Below, in pieces: positions 1 to 13,093 of a stretch of DNA of 64,000 bases. The translations under genes were made by a program, and so were the position numbers. Source of the stretch: Burkholderiales bacterium (GTDB lineage: Bacteria > Pseudomonadota > Gammaproteobacteria > Burkholderiales > Burkholderiaceae_C). Each line of letters begins with the position of its first letter. Position 1 is the first letter of the stretch. A model generated the notes under the pieces. The model saw only the letters and a list, made by a program, of their open reading frames with translations, searched no databases and was not told the origin of the DNA. The DNA is taken from assembly GCA_013044035.1 (NCBI GenBank), contig JABEVE010000058.1, forward strand, positions 1 through 64,000. The letters run 5' to 3'.

Positions 1-3000
1 CCGCTTGCACATACTTCGGCATCCAGTCTTCGCCGAGGATGTGGCGGGCCAGCTCGATGACGATGTAGTCGGCCTCCAGCAGGCCGCTTTGCAGGTCGTT
101 GCGGTAGCGCGACAGGCCTTGCAGGCAGCTCGGGCAGGAGGTGAGGATCTTGATGTCGCCGCTGTGGCCCTGCGCCCGCAGCGCGGCCTCGTCGGCGCGC
201 AGTTCCTCTTCCTTGCGAAAGCGCACCTGGGTGGAGATGTCGGGGCGGCTCACGCCCAGGGTGCCGCTTTCGCCGCAGCAGCGCTCGCTCTTGCGCACGC
301 CGTCGCCCAGCAGGGCTTTGACCGTTTTCAGCGGCTCCTGCTGCTTCATCGGGCTGTGGCAGGGGTCGTGGTAGAGGTAGGCGGTGCCGGTGTGGGGCAG
401 GGAGACGCCTTTCTCCAGCAGGAATTCGTGGATGTCGACGATGCGGCAGCCGGGGAAGATCTTGTCGAAGTCATAGCCCTGCAACTGATCGAAGCAGGTG
501 CCGCAGCTCACCACCACGGTCTTGATGTCGAGGTAGTTGAGCGTGTTGGCGACGCGGTGGAACAACACCCGGTTGTCGGTGATGATGGCTTCGGCCTTGT
601 CGAACTGCCCGGCGCCGCGCTGCGGGTAACCGCAACAGAGATAGCCCGGCGGCAGCACGGTCTGCACCCCCACCTGCCACAGCATGGCCTGGGTGGCCAG
701 GCCGACCTGGGAAAACAGGCGCTCGGAGCCGCAGCCGGGGAAATAGAACACGGCTTCGCTGTCGACCGTGGTGGTGGCCGGGTTGCGGATGATGGGGACG
801 AAATTCTTGTCTTCGATGTCGAGCAGGGCGCGCGCGGTTTTTTTCGGCAGCCCACCCGGCATGGGTTTGTTGATGAAGTGAATGACCTGCTCGCGCAGCG
901 ACGATGTCCCGGTGGTGGCGGGAGGCGCGGCCGTCTGCCGTTTCGCCGGACCGCGCAGCAGCTTCACCGCCGCATTCTGTGCCTTGAAGCCCCATTGCAT
1001 CAAACCGGTTCGCACCGTCTTGATGGTGCGCGGGTCGGTGGCGTTGAGGAAGAACATGGCGGCGCTGCCGCCGGGGTTGAAGCTCTTCTTGCCCATCTTG
1101 CGCAGCAGGTTGCGCATATTCATCGACACGTCGCCGAAGTCGATGTCCACGGGGCAAGGCGTGAGGCATTTGTGGCACACAGTGCAGTGGTCGGCCACGT
1201 CCTCGAACTCTTCCCAGTGGTGGATGCTGATGCCGCGCCGGGTCTGCTCTTCGTACAGGAAGGCTTCGACCAGCAGCGAGGTGGCGAGGATCTTGTTGCG
1301 GGGCGAATACAGCAGGTTGGCGCGTGGCACATGGGTGGCGCACACCGGCTTGCACTTGCCACAGCGCAGGCAGTCCTTGATGGAGTCGGAAATCGCGCCG
1401 ATGTCGCTTTGCTGCATGATCAGCGACTCGTGCCCCATCAGGCCGAAGCTCGGGGTGTAGGCGTTGGTCAGGTCGGCGGGCAGCCTGGGGTCGTGCAGCA
1501 ACTTGCCTTTGTTGAACCGGCCTTCGGGGTCGACGCGCAGCTTGTAGTCGCGGAACGGGGCGATCTCGGCGTCGGTCAGGAACTCCAGCTTGGTGATGCC
1601 GATGCCGTGCTCGCCGGAAATCACCCCGTCCAGATGGCGCGCCAGCGCCATGATGCGCGCCACCGCAGCCTGCGCGGCCTGCAGCATGGCGTAATCGTCC
1701 GAGTTCACCGGGATGTTGGTGTGCACGTTGCCGTCACCGGCGTGCATGTGCAGCGCCGCCCAGACGCGGCCCTTGAGCACGCGCTTGTGGATGGCGTCGA
1801 ACTCGCGGCGCAGCGGCTCGAAGGCGCCGCCGGCGAACAGCGCGTGCAGCGGCCGGCGGATGTCGGCCTTCCACGACACCCGCAGGCTGTGGTCCTGCAG
1901 AAGATGGAACAGCTGCGCCCGCGGCTGGCGGTGCAGCATCTGCATCGCCGCGGTTTCGGCCGGGGCCAGCCCGAGTGCGGCGAAATGCGACAAGGCCTGC
2001 GACAGCGGCGCATCCAGCGCCTGCAGCAGGAAGCTCCAGCGCGCATGCACGCCGCCGAGCAGCTCCAGCGCCTGTTCGCGTAAGGCTTCCAGCTCGTCGG
2101 CGGCGACGGGGGCCTCGCCCTCGCTCAGCTCCTCGTTCCGCGCCAGCGGCAGGCGTCCGCGCAGGAAGCGGTCGAGTTCGGCGGCGAGTTGCAGCTTGTT
2201 CGTCAGCGAGAGCTCGATGTTGATGCGCTCGATGCCGTCGACATACTCGCCCATGCGCGGCAGTGGAATCACCACGTCTTCGTTGATCTTGAAGGCGTTG
2301 GTGTGGCGGGCAATGGCGGCGGTGCGCTTGCGGTCGAGCCAGAATTTCTTGCGCGCCTCGGCACTGACGGCGACGAAGCCTTCGCCGACGCGGGCATTGG
2401 CCATGCGCACCACCTCGGCCGTGGCGCGCGCCACGGCGGCATCGTCCTCGCCGACGATGTCGCCGAACAGCACCATTTTCGGGAAGGCGCCGCGCTTGCT
2501 CTTGGGCGCATAGCCCACGGCGCGCAGATAGCGCTCGTCCAGATGTTCCAGGCCGGCGAGGATGGCACCGCCGGGGCGGTTCTCGAGGAAGTTCTTGATC
2601 TCGACGATGCTGGGTATGGCCTCGCGGGCCTGGCCGAAAAACTCCAGGCAGAAGGTGCGCACCTGCGGCGGCATGCGGTGCAACACCCAGCGCGCGCTGG
2701 TGATGAGCCCGTCGCAGCCCTCCTTCTGGATGCCGGGCAGTCCGGCGAGGAATTTGTCGGTCACGTCCTTGCCGAGACCGGCCTTGCGAAAGCGCGCGCC
2801 TTCGATCTCCAGCACTTGGCTGCTCAGCAGGGTGCGCATGTCGGCGGCGAAGGTCTCCACCTGAAAGCGCGCCAGCTCGACGTCGTGAATCTTGCCGAGG
2901 TTGTGATCCAGGCGGGTGACTTCGACCCAGCGGCCTTGCGGGTCCACCATGCGCCACCAGGCGAGGTTGTCGATCGCGGTGCCCCACAGCACGGCCTTCT

Positions 3001-3946
3001 TGCCGCCGGCGTTCATGGCGATATTGCCACCGATGCAGGAGGCGTCGGCGGAGGTGGGATCGACCGCGAACACCAGACCGGCGCGGTCGGCGGCGTCGGT
3101 CACGCGCTGCGTCACCACGCCGGCGCCGCTGCGGATGGTGGCCACGGGCTCGGCCACGCCGGGCAGGGCGATGACTTCCACCGCGCCCAGCTCCTCGAGC
3201 TTTTCGGTGTTGATGACGGCGCTGTTCCACACCAGTGGCACCGCGCCGCCGGTGTAGCCGGTGCCGCCGCCGCGCGGCACGATGGTCAGGCCCAGCGCCA
3301 CGCAGGCCTGCACCAGCGGCGCCATCTCGGCTTCGGTGTCGGGGCAGAGCACGACGAAGGGCACCTCCACGCGCCAGTCGGTGGCGTCGGTCATGTGCGA
3401 GACGCGGGCCAGGCCGTCGAAGCGGATGTTGTCTTTGCGGGTGTGGCGAGCGAATTCGCGCAGCGCCCGCCGGCGCAATGCGGCGACCTCGTCGAACCAG
3501 GCAGCGAACGCGCCCACGGTGGCGCGGGCGCGCTCCAGCAGTTGCAGCACCAGGGCGTCGCGCGCCTGGGCCTGGGGGTCGTTCATGTCCGGCGCGCTGC
3601 GGCGCTTGTCGATTTCGCGCAGGCGGTGCCACAGGGCGTCGACCAGAGCGCCGCGGCGCTTGGCCGAGTGCAGCAGGTCGTCCTGGAGATAGGGGTTGCG
3701 CTGGATGACCCAGATGTCCCCCAGCACCTCGTAGAGCATGCGCGCGCTGCGCCCGGTGCGACGCTCCTGGCGCAATTGGTCGAGCCAGCCCCAGGCTTCG
3801 GCACCGAGCAGGCGGATGACGATTTCGCGGTCGGAAAACGAGGTGTAGTTGTAGGGAATCTCGCGCAGGCGCGCAGGTTGGTCGGTCACGGCAGTGACGG
3901 GCGTTTGCGCCTGGAGATGCAACAGCGGGGCTTGGGGGGCGTTCAT
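1..3946 (-). CDS. Large FAD-linked oxidase / Fe-S (DUF3683-type) oxidoreductase, 3' end cut by window edge
   Basis: The ATG is at 3946 and the frame stays open to base 1, so about 1315 residues are visible and the C-terminus is missing. Domains in order: an N-terminal DUF3683-like region (about residues 15-190), a GlcD-type FAD-binding domain (glycine-rich [10 protein letters not shown] stretch, later [10 protein letters not shown]), an FAD-oxidase C-terminal part with [10 protein letters not shown] and GEHGIG, two ferredoxin-like cysteine clusters ([11 protein letters not shown] near residue 857, [12 protein letters not shown] near 919), then GlpC/HdrD-type cysteine-rich CCG modules (SCGTCFDQL, later CCGESGTLG). 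This layout fuses a D-2-hydroxyacid dehydrogenase flavoprotein to its electron-transfer subunit, as in YdiJ or GlcD plus GlcF. Oxidation of a D-2-hydroxyacid with electrons passed to the respiratory chain is inferred; the substrate cannot be read from sequence. Confidence 0.9.
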   Translation of the reverse strand, partial: MNAPQAPLLHLQAQTPVTAVTDQPARLREIPYNYTSFSDREIVIRLLGAEAWGWLDQLRQERRTGRSARMLYEVLGDIWVIQRNPYLQDDLLHSAKRRGALVDALWHRLREIDKRRSAPDMNDPQAQARDALVLQLLERARATVGAFAAWFDEVAALRRRALREFARHTRKDNIRFDGLARVSHMTDATDWRVEVPFVVLCPDTEAEMAPLVQACVALGLTIVPRGGGTGYTGGAVPLVWNSAVINTEKLEELGAVEVIALPGVAEPVATIRSGAGVVTQRVTDAADRAGLVFAVDPTSADASCIGGNIAMNAGGKKAVLWGTAIDNLAWWRMVDPQGRWVEVTRLDHNLGKIHDVELARFQVETFAADMRTLLSSQVLEIEGARFRKAGLGKDVTDKFLAGLPGIQKEGCDGLITSARWVLHRMPPQVRTFCLEFFGQAREAIPSIVEIKNFLENRPGGAILAGLEHLDERYLRAVGYAPKSKRGAFPKMVLFGDIVGEDDAAVARATAEVVRMANARVGEGFVAVSAEARKKFWLDRKRTAAIARHTNAFKINEDVVIPLPRMGEYVDGIERINIELSLTNKLQLAAELDRFLRGRLPLARNEELSEGEAPVAADELEALREQALELLGGVHARWSFLLQALDAPLSQALSHFAALGLAPAETAAMQMLHRQPRAQLFHLLQDHSLRVSWKADIRRPLHALFAGGAFEPLRREFDAIHKRVLKGRVWAALHMHAGDGNVHTNIPVNSDDYAMLQAAQAAVARIMALARHLDGVISGEHGIGITKLEFLTDAEIAPFRDYKLRVDPEGRFNKGKLLHDPRLPADLTNAYTPSFGLMGHESLIMQQSDIGAISDSIKDCLRCGKCKPVCATHVPRANLLYSPRNKILATSLLVEAFLYEEQTRRGISIHHWEEFEDVADHCTVCHKCLTPCPVDIDFGDVSMNMRNLLRKMGKKSFNPGGSAAMFFLNATDPRTIKTVRTGLMQWGFKAQNAAVKLLRGPAKRQTAAPPATTGTSSLREQVIHFINKPMPGGLPKKTARALLDIEDKNFVPIIRNPATTTVDSEAVFYFPGCGSERLFSQVGLATQAMLWQVGVQTVLPPGYLCCGYPQRGAGQFDKAEAIITDNRVLFHRVANTLNYLDIKTVVVSCGTCFDQLQGYDFDKIFPGCRIVDIHEFLLEKGVSLPHTGTAYLYHDPCHSPMKQQEPLKTVKALLGDGVRKSERCCGESGTLGVSRPDISTQVRFRKEEELRADEAALRAQGHSGDIKILTSCPSCLQGLSRYRNDLQSGLLEADYIVIELARHILGEDWMPKYVQA

Positions 3947-4046
3947 GGCGGCACCAAAAGCGGCCATTGTAGGAAACGGGGGTTTCCCCGCATGGGTAGG
4001 GCCTGTTCAAGCGGCATTGCGACGCGCGGCCACCTCCGCGAGGGCC

Positions 4047-4565
4047 TCAAGGTTGGTGAGCCATGCCCTTCATGCCCTTGCCTGTCATGCCGGCGGGACC
4101 GGTGGCATCGGCCTTGCGCACCTCGAAGTCCACGCGCAGGGTCATGCCGCCGGCGAACTTCAGGGTGATGGGCACGTTGTCGCCAGGCTTCACGTCGTTC
4201 TTCGGCTGCATCAGCATGATGTGATAGCTCCCGGGCTTGAACGCCACGCTGCCGTGCGCGGGGATGAGCACCTGTTCGACATGCAGCATTTCGCTCATGC
4301 CGCCCTTGCTCATGCTCTGATGCAGCATGGCGTTGCCATAGTCGGGACTGTCGGCGCCGATCAACTCCACGGGTCTGGCGCTGGTGTTGCGCAAGGTGAC
4401 GTAGCCGCCCGCTGGCAGGCCAGCCGGCAACCATCGAATCCACGCCCCGCTGGCCTGCACGATCGGCGCGGCAACAGCCAGGTTGGGGAGCGCAACCAGG
4501 GCCAGCGCGGCTGCGCATGCCGCGAGCAGGCCACGGCGGGGGCCGCGATCGGGGTTCAAACGCAT
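4047..4565 (-). CDS. Periplasmic copper chaperone PCu(A)C family protein
   Basis: The product is 172 aa with an N-terminal signal peptide ending near the Ala-rich VAAP at about residue 33. The mature part has the PCu(A)C signature: ASGAWIRWLP near the start, a His/Met cluster (MLHQSMSKGGMSEM, residues 80-93), then a PGSYHIMLM stretch (111-119) that supplies the second His/Met pair of the copper site. The Met/Lys-rich tail (MTGKGMKGMAHQ) is a common extra. Proteins of this family bind Cu(I) in the periplasm and deliver it to the CuA or CuB centre of cytochrome oxidase. No Sco partner or oxidase gene lies next to it here. The start at 4565 places the signal peptide at the N-terminus. Confidence 0.88.
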   Translation of the reverse strand: MRLNPDRGPRRGLLAACAAALALVALPNLAVAAPIVQASGAWIRWLPAGLPAGGYVTLRNTSARPVELIGADSPDYGNAMLHQSMSKGGMSEMLHVEQVLIPAHGSVAFKPGSYHIMLMQPKNDVKPGDNVPITLKFAGGMTLRVDFEVRKADATGPAGMTGKGMKGMAHQP

Positions 4566-4776
4566 GGCGATGCTCCTTCTGGAACGTGGCAGAACAACGG
4601 CGGCGATGGCGCGTCGGATGCCGCTTGCAATGTCGGGCTGGGCGCCAAGTGCGTTCATCTTAGCCCGCCGACCTTGGCCGGAATGACGCCAGGGCGGCCC
4701 CGTCGGCACGGCCCATCCGGCGCCCATCGAGCCTGCTGCGCGGTCGGATCTGGCCGCAACCCTCGGGCCGTGGGCG

Positions 4777-5544
4777 TCAAGCCGAGGTCCCGACGCGGCT
4801 GTGCATCCACGCCACATCCAGCAGAAACGAGCCATCGGGCTGGACTTGAAAATGCGTGCGCGCCTCTGCCGCGGCCTGGGCCAGCACGTCGCGAATGGCC
4901 TGCACGCGCAGCGCGGGGGTGCGCATGCGCGCCACCCAGGTGTCGAACACCATGGGCAGGGTCCAGCGCTGCGTCTCGGGCGCGGCAAACCCGGCCGCTT
5001 GCAGCATGGCGCGCCATTCCGACTCCCGGTAGTCGCGGACATGCGAGGCGTCACGCAACAGCTCCACGGTCTGCAGCAGGGTGTCAAGCAGGGGCGACTC
5101 GGGGGCAACGGCATCGATCACGACCAGCGTGCCGTCGGGCCGCAGCACACGGCGCGCCTCGCCCAGTGCGCCGGGCAGGTCCAGCCAGTGGTGCGCCGAG
5201 AATCGGGTGACGATCAGATCGAACGCCGCGTCGTCGAAGGGCTGGCGCTCGGCCGCGCCCTGGCGGGTTTGCAGCCCCTGCAAGCCGCGGCGCTGCGCCT
5301 CGTGCGCCACCACGTTGAGCATCGGCGCGGACAGGTCGTAAGCCGTCACCTGCAGGCCGGCTTCGGCCAGGGCAAAACCGGCATGGCCGGCGCCGCAACC
5401 CAGGTCGAGCGCGTGCGCACCGGGGCGCTTGCGCCCGAGTTCGCGCAAACGCTCCAGGTCCGCGCCCTGGGCGTGGACCGCGCTGGTGAGATAGGCCTGG
5501 GCGGTGGAGCCGAATTGCTCGGCGGCGAGCTGGTGCTGGTCCAT
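4777..5544 (-). CDS. Class I SAM-dependent methyltransferase (UbiE/YafE-like)
   Basis: The 255-aa protein has a Rossmann-type SAM-binding core: motif I DLGCGAGHAG (residues about 47-56), an acidic residue ending beta-2 (YDLSAPML), and the post-motif region FDLIVTRFSAHHW followed by EARRVLRPDGTLVVID. This is the Methyltransf_11 arrangement and resembles the E. coli YafE group. The substrate is not predictable from sequence. It is transcribed away from the XRE-type regulator at 5752, with about 207 bases between them that contain a repeated motif, so control by that regulator is plausible but inferred. Confidence 0.85.
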   Translation of the reverse strand: MDQHQLAAEQFGSTAQAYLTSAVHAQGADLERLRELGRKRPGAHALDLGCGAGHAGFALAEAGLQVTAYDLSAPMLNVVAHEAQRRGLQGLQTRQGAAERQPFDDAAFDLIVTRFSAHHWLDLPGALGEARRVLRPDGTLVVIDAVAPESPLLDTLLQTVELLRDASHVRDYRESEWRAMLQAAGFAAPETQRWTLPMVFDTWVARMRTPALRVQAIRDVLAQAAAEARTHFQVQPDGSFLLDVAWMHSRVGTSA

Positions 5545-5668
5545 GGTGGGTACAAGGGCGTGATGGGGTGGATGACATGAGGTGGGGCGCGGCGCTCAAT
5601 CGCTGGGGACCGAGCCCATCCGAGGCGTGCGGCAGACAGGCCGCGGTGCACACCATAGGCGAACAATC

Positions 5669-5720
5669 ATCCTGGTACAAGATCATCGTTTATCCTGGTA
5701 TGCGATACGCTATCCTGACG
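5669..5720. promoter_or_regulatory. Three direct repeats, possible operator between divergent genes
   Basis: ATCCTGGTA occurs at 5669-5677 and 5692-5700. A related ATCCTGACG occurs at 5712-5720. The start-to-start spacings are 23 and 20 bases, roughly two helical turns. The cluster sits 32 bases upstream of the XRE-type regulator start and faces the divergent methyltransferase. Binding by the neighbouring regulator is inferred only from position and regular spacing. Confidence 0.4.
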
Positions 5721-5751
5721 CCTCGAATGCCAGCCACATTTCACCTCCATC

Positions 5752-6672
5752 ATGGCCGAATCCAGCGCAGCATCCATCGAACCCGGCCCCGCCGTGACAC
5801 CGGAGCAGCAACGCCAGCACCTGGGCGATTTCATCCGCCTGCACCGCCAGCGCCTGCAGCCCCAGGCTGCCGGGCTTGCAGCTTCGGCGCGACGCCGCAC
5901 GCCCGGCTTGCGGCGCGAGGAGCTGGCGCAACTGTGCGCCGTGAGCACCACCTGGATCACCTGGCTGGAGCAGGGGCGCGCCGTGGCCGCATCGGCGGCG
6001 GTGCTGGCGCGGCTGGCGCAGGCGCTGCAGTTGTCGGCGGCGGAACGGGCCTATGTGTTCGACCTTGCCGGGCGTCGCGACCCGTCGGAACCGCTGCCGA
6101 CCAGCCGGGCTGCACCCGCCGTGCTGCGCAGCGTGCAGGCGCTGCAATGCCCGGCCTATGTGCTCGACCGACGCTGGGACGTGGTGGCGGCGAACGCGCT
6201 GGCTCGCGACTTGTTTCTCGACTGGGGCGACGCGGAGGCCACGGCGAGTGCGGCAGGGCCGCCATCCGCCCAGGCACCGGCGCCAGCCGCCGTCAAGCGC
6301 AGAGAGGAACGTGCCGCGAGAGCCGAACGGTCCGCGACGCCCCCGAACCTGCTGCACTTCCTGTTTGTCTTTCCGCCAGCGCGGCAGCTCATCCACGACT
6401 GGGAAGCGCGCGCGCAGCGCCTGGTGGCCGAGTTTCGTGCAGACTGCGGGCGCCATGCGGACAGTGCGCCGCTGGCGGAGTTGATCGCGGGGCTGGCGGC
6501 CGCCAGCCCCGACTTCGACCGCTGCTGGCGAAGCCAGGATGTGCTGGCACGCGAGGGCGGCGAACGTCGCTTCCAGCACCCACGGCTCGGCGCGCGGATC
6601 TACGAGCAACTGACCTTGCGCCCCGCCGTGCGCAGCGACCTCAAACTGGTGATGCTGTTGCCACAAGCGTGA
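5752..6672 (+). CDS. XRE-type helix-turn-helix regulator with MmyB-like ligand-binding domain
   Basis: The 306-aa protein begins with an XRE helix-turn-helix (about residues 20-95; LGDFIRLHRQRL, then TPGLRREELAQLCAVSTTWITWLEQGR). A C-terminal MmyB-like domain follows (APAVLRSVQAL, the CPAYVLDRRWDVVAAN motif, then LLHFLFVFPPARQLIHDWE). This is the common actinobacterial and proteobacterial MmyB-type architecture; in related proteins the C-terminal domain is thought to bind a small lipophilic molecule. The region around residues 165-200 is an Ala/Pro/Arg-rich insertion. It is divergent from the methyltransferase gene, the usual position for a regulator and its target. The ligand is unknown. Confidence 0.87.
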   Translation: MAESSAASIEPGPAVTPEQQRQHLGDFIRLHRQRLQPQAAGLAASARRRTPGLRREELAQLCAVSTTWITWLEQGRAVAASAAVLARLAQALQLSAAERAYVFDLAGRRDPSEPLPTSRAAPAVLRSVQALQCPAYVLDRRWDVVAANALARDLFLDWGDAEATASAAGPPSAQAPAPAAVKRREERAARAERSATPPNLLHFLFVFPPARQLIHDWEARAQRLVAEFRADCGRHADSAPLAELIAGLAAASPDFDRCWRSQDVLAREGGERRFQHPRLGARIYEQLTLRPAVRSDLKLVMLLPQA

Positions 6673-6811
6673 TGTCCGGCAGGGTGGCGGCGGACTGCCG
6701 TCCGCGCCCGCTCGACGCAGGTTTGACCGGCAACGAGGAATCGGCAGGCATGCGGTCCCGCAAATCCTGGCTGGGCTCGCCGCGCTCCAGGGCCGCTCCT
6801 AAAATCGCTGC

Positions 6812-7915
<1,104 letters not shown>

Positions 7916-7982
7916 GCTAGGCAGCCAGGGGCGCGCTTCGGCCTGGCGGCCGCGTCAGGCCGGGTGCCGCGAGACGCTCGCC

Positions 7983-9458
7983 CTAAGACTCGCCGAGTTC
8001 GATGCGGTTGCGCCCCGCGCGCTTGGCGCGGTAGAGGGCCTTGTCGCTGCGGGACAGCGACGCGGCGATGTCGGCGTCGTCCGCCAGCATGGTGGCGATG
8101 CCGATGCTCACGCTCAGGGCGATGCGCGTGTCGCCCTCGATCCAGGGCGTATCCAGGGTTCGCTTTTGCACGCGGCTGGCGAAGAGCAGGGCTTGCGCCG
8201 GACTCGCCCCGGACAGCACCACGGCGAATTCCTCGCCACCGACACGACCCACGCCATCGTCCTTGCGCAGCTGACTGCGCAAAATGGCGGCAAAGTGCTG
8301 CAGCACCCGATCACCCCTGACGTGGCCGTAGCGGTCGTTGATGCGCTTGAAATGGTCGAGGTCGCACATCAGCACCGTCGCCCTGGCCTGGGGGGAGCCG
8401 CGCAGGCGCGCCAGCTCCTGCTCCATGCGCGCCATGAAGCTGCGTTGGTTGGGTAGTTGCGTCAGATCATCGACCGAGGCGAGCTGGAGCAATTGCCGTT
8501 CAGTTTCCTTGCGCTCGGTGATGTCGGTGACGAAGCCGTGCCACACGGTGCTGCCGTCCTGCAGGCGGCTGGGGCGCGCATCCGCCTGGCGCCAGCGCAC
8601 GCCCTGCGTGGGCAGTTGCACGCGGTACTCGCGGTGCCAGGGCGTCAACCGCTCGGCCGACTCGGCGAGCGAGGCGCGGTAGCCGGCCCGGTCACTCGGA
8701 TGGATGGCACGCTCGATCAACGACGGGTCCTGCGCCACCTGCTCGGGGGTGAGTTCGTAGATCTCGCGGATGCCGGCGCTGGCATAGGTCACGGCCGCCA
8801 GCCCCTGCGACGACAGACGGTACTGGACCACCAGACCCGGCACCTGGTCGGTCAGGTGCGTGACCAGCTCCACATGCTGCTGCAGTTGCGCCGAGAGCAC
8901 GCGCAGGGCGGAAATGTCGGTGGTGGTGCCCACCATGCGCAGCGCCTGGCCCTGGGCATCGCGACGCACGACCTTGCCGCGGCTGGCAATCCATTTGTAG
9001 CTGCCGTCCTTGCAGCGGATGCGGTGCTCCACGCTGTAGTCGGGCGTGCGTTGCTCGAAATGCGCCTGCATCGCGGCGCGAACCTTGGGCAGATCGTCAG
9101 GATGGATGCGCCCGTAGCTGTCCTCGATCCGCGTCGAGAGTTCGTCGGCATCAAACCCCAAAATGGCCGCCCAGCCTGGGGAATAGCGAATGGTTCCAGC
9201 CTGGACGTCGCGATCCCAGATGCCGGTGCCGCTGCCACCGATGGCCAGATCCAGGATGTGAACATGTTCGCTGCGCTCCTGCTCGACCCGGGCAGCATAG
9301 TTGGCAATGCGCGCGCTCTGCGCCGCAAGCGCCGCGAGCGTGGCCGGGTCGCGCTGCTGCAAGGCTTCGAGCAGACAGGCCATGACCTCGGCCAGGGATG
9401 CACCCCGCTCCATGCAGGCGAGAACATCGGTGTGGTTGAGGGGCTGCACAGGGGGCAT
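7983..9458 (-). CDS. PAS-PAS-GGDEF diguanylate cyclase
   Basis: Two PAS/PAC regions follow an N-terminal helix: one near LDLAIGGSGTGIWDRDVQAG with FDADELSTRIEDSYGRIHPDD, a second near YELTPEQVAQDPSLIERAIHP. The C-terminal GGDEF domain has the metal/GTP motif CDLDHFKRINDRYGH and an intact active-site GGEEF. An RxxD (RKDD) lies five residues before GGEEF, matching the inhibitory c-di-GMP I-site. The protein should therefore make c-di-GMP with product feedback. I start it at 9458 (491 aa); a longer frame would begin inside the preceding gene. It lies directly downstream of the cyclic-nucleotide-binding protein gene on the same strand, suggesting co-transcription. Confidence 0.88.
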   Translation of the reverse strand: MPPVQPLNHTDVLACMERGASLAEVMACLLEALQQRDPATLAALAAQSARIANYAARVEQERSEHVHILDLAIGGSGTGIWDRDVQAGTIRYSPGWAAILGFDADELSTRIEDSYGRIHPDDLPKVRAAMQAHFEQRTPDYSVEHRIRCKDGSYKWIASRGKVVRRDAQGQALRMVGTTTDISALRVLSAQLQQHVELVTHLTDQVPGLVVQYRLSSQGLAAVTYASAGIREIYELTPEQVAQDPSLIERAIHPSDRAGYRASLAESAERLTPWHREYRVQLPTQGVRWRQADARPSRLQDGSTVWHGFVTDITERKETERQLLQLASVDDLTQLPNQRSFMARMEQELARLRGSPQARATVLMCDLDHFKRINDRYGHVRGDRVLQHFAAILRSQLRKDDGVGRVGGEEFAVVLSGASPAQALLFASRVQKRTLDTPWIEGDTRIALSVSIGIATMLADDADIAASLSRSDKALYRAKRAGRNRIELGES

Positions 9459-9504
9459 CGCGGCGCTCCGGGACGACGGTGGATGCACTGGCGGTGCTTG
9501 CCGC

Positions 9505-10101
9505 CTACTGCCGGCGCGCCTTGTTGCGCTTGAGCCCACCTGCGAGCGTGGAGGCGTCAAGCGTCGGATGCATGGCCGCCGTGACTTGCGACAGCGTGGA
9601 GAGTTTGCTGGAGGTCGAGCGCAGGCGCTCGGCCAGGCGCGAAGCGATGCCCAGCGCGAGCTTAGCGGCCACCGGCGGAAATTCGCTGACCAGGCGCTCC
9701 AGCGCCTCGCGCGTGAGCAGCGCCAGCACCACGTCGGTGTAGGCCACGCAACTGGCGGAGCGCGGCGCGTCGTTCAGTATGCCCATTTCCCCCAACAACG
9801 CGCCGGGCTGGGCAATGGACACGACCAGGCTGTCGACCTGCTGGTTGGCGCTTTTCTCCACGCTGACCTCGCCGTGCAGCAGCAGCATCATGCCGTCGGC
9901 ATGGGTGGGATCGTCCTGGCGGATGAAGACGATCCCGGCCGGCACGAACTGAATGTCCATATACCCGGCGAGGATGCGCGCCTCGGTCTTGTTCAGACGC
10001 AGCCACGAGGGCATGCGCAGCAGCACATCGACGATGCGCGGCGTCCAGTCGCGCAAGGTGGACGAGACGCGTGACGCGGGTGGGCGGCGAAACAAGGGCA
10101 T
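9505..10101 (-). CDS. Cyclic nucleotide-binding (CNMP) domain protein without DNA-binding domain
   Basis: The 198-aa protein has one Crp/Fnr-type cyclic-nucleotide-binding fold. FVPAGIVFIRQDD is the first beta-roll turn, MMLLLHGEVSV follows, and the phosphate-binding cassette region reads GALLGEMGILNDAPRSASCVA. After the C-helix (EALERLVSEFPPVAAKLALGIASRLAERLR) there is only a short basic tail, with no helix-turn-helix, so this is not a Crp-like transcription factor. It lies 46 bases ahead of the diguanylate cyclase gene and reads in the same direction. A role in sensing a nucleotide and passing the signal to a partner is inferred. Confidence 0.85.
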   Translation of the reverse strand: MPLFRRPPASRVSSTLRDWTPRIVDVLLRMPSWLRLNKTEARILAGYMDIQFVPAGIVFIRQDDPTHADGMMLLLHGEVSVEKSANQQVDSLVVSIAQPGALLGEMGILNDAPRSASCVAYTDVVLALLTREALERLVSEFPPVAAKLALGIASRLAERLRSTSSKLSTLSQVTAAMHPTLDASTLAGGLKRNKARRQ

Positions 10102-10191
10102 GGAGCGTTGCCTAGTATCTTCTGGTTTTGGGAATCGCTTGACATTCTCGCACCGCGTCACGCAACGCGGGCCTCCCCAGACACCTGACCC

Positions 10192-12939
<2,748 letters not shown>

Positions 12940-13093
12940 GCGGCCCTGCGCCGCCTGCAGGGAGGGCGCTGGAAGGCCGCGCCATGCCCGCAGCGGCTTG
13001 GCACGCGCGCCACAACCGCTGCGGCGGGAACGGCCGCTTGGTGAAATCGGCTGTCGCCCGGCCGCTGCCAGCCGGTTTTCCCAGTCCCTGCGT

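Noticed and set aside
5-2083. 692-residue open frame on the plus strand at the left edge
   Set aside because: It is the mirror frame of the large oxidoreductase, with low-complexity Gly/Val/His/Gln composition and no domain; the minus-strand frame has clear motifs throughout.
6673-6811. Cobalamin or SAM riboswitch upstream of metH
   Set aside because: The 139-base gap is too short for a cobalamin riboswitch and shows no B12-box-like conserved core or SAM-binding pattern that I can recognise.
12943-12966. GC-rich inverted repeat after metH as a terminator
   Set aside because: CCCTGC/GCAGGG is short and lacks a T-tract; it could arise by chance at this base composition.
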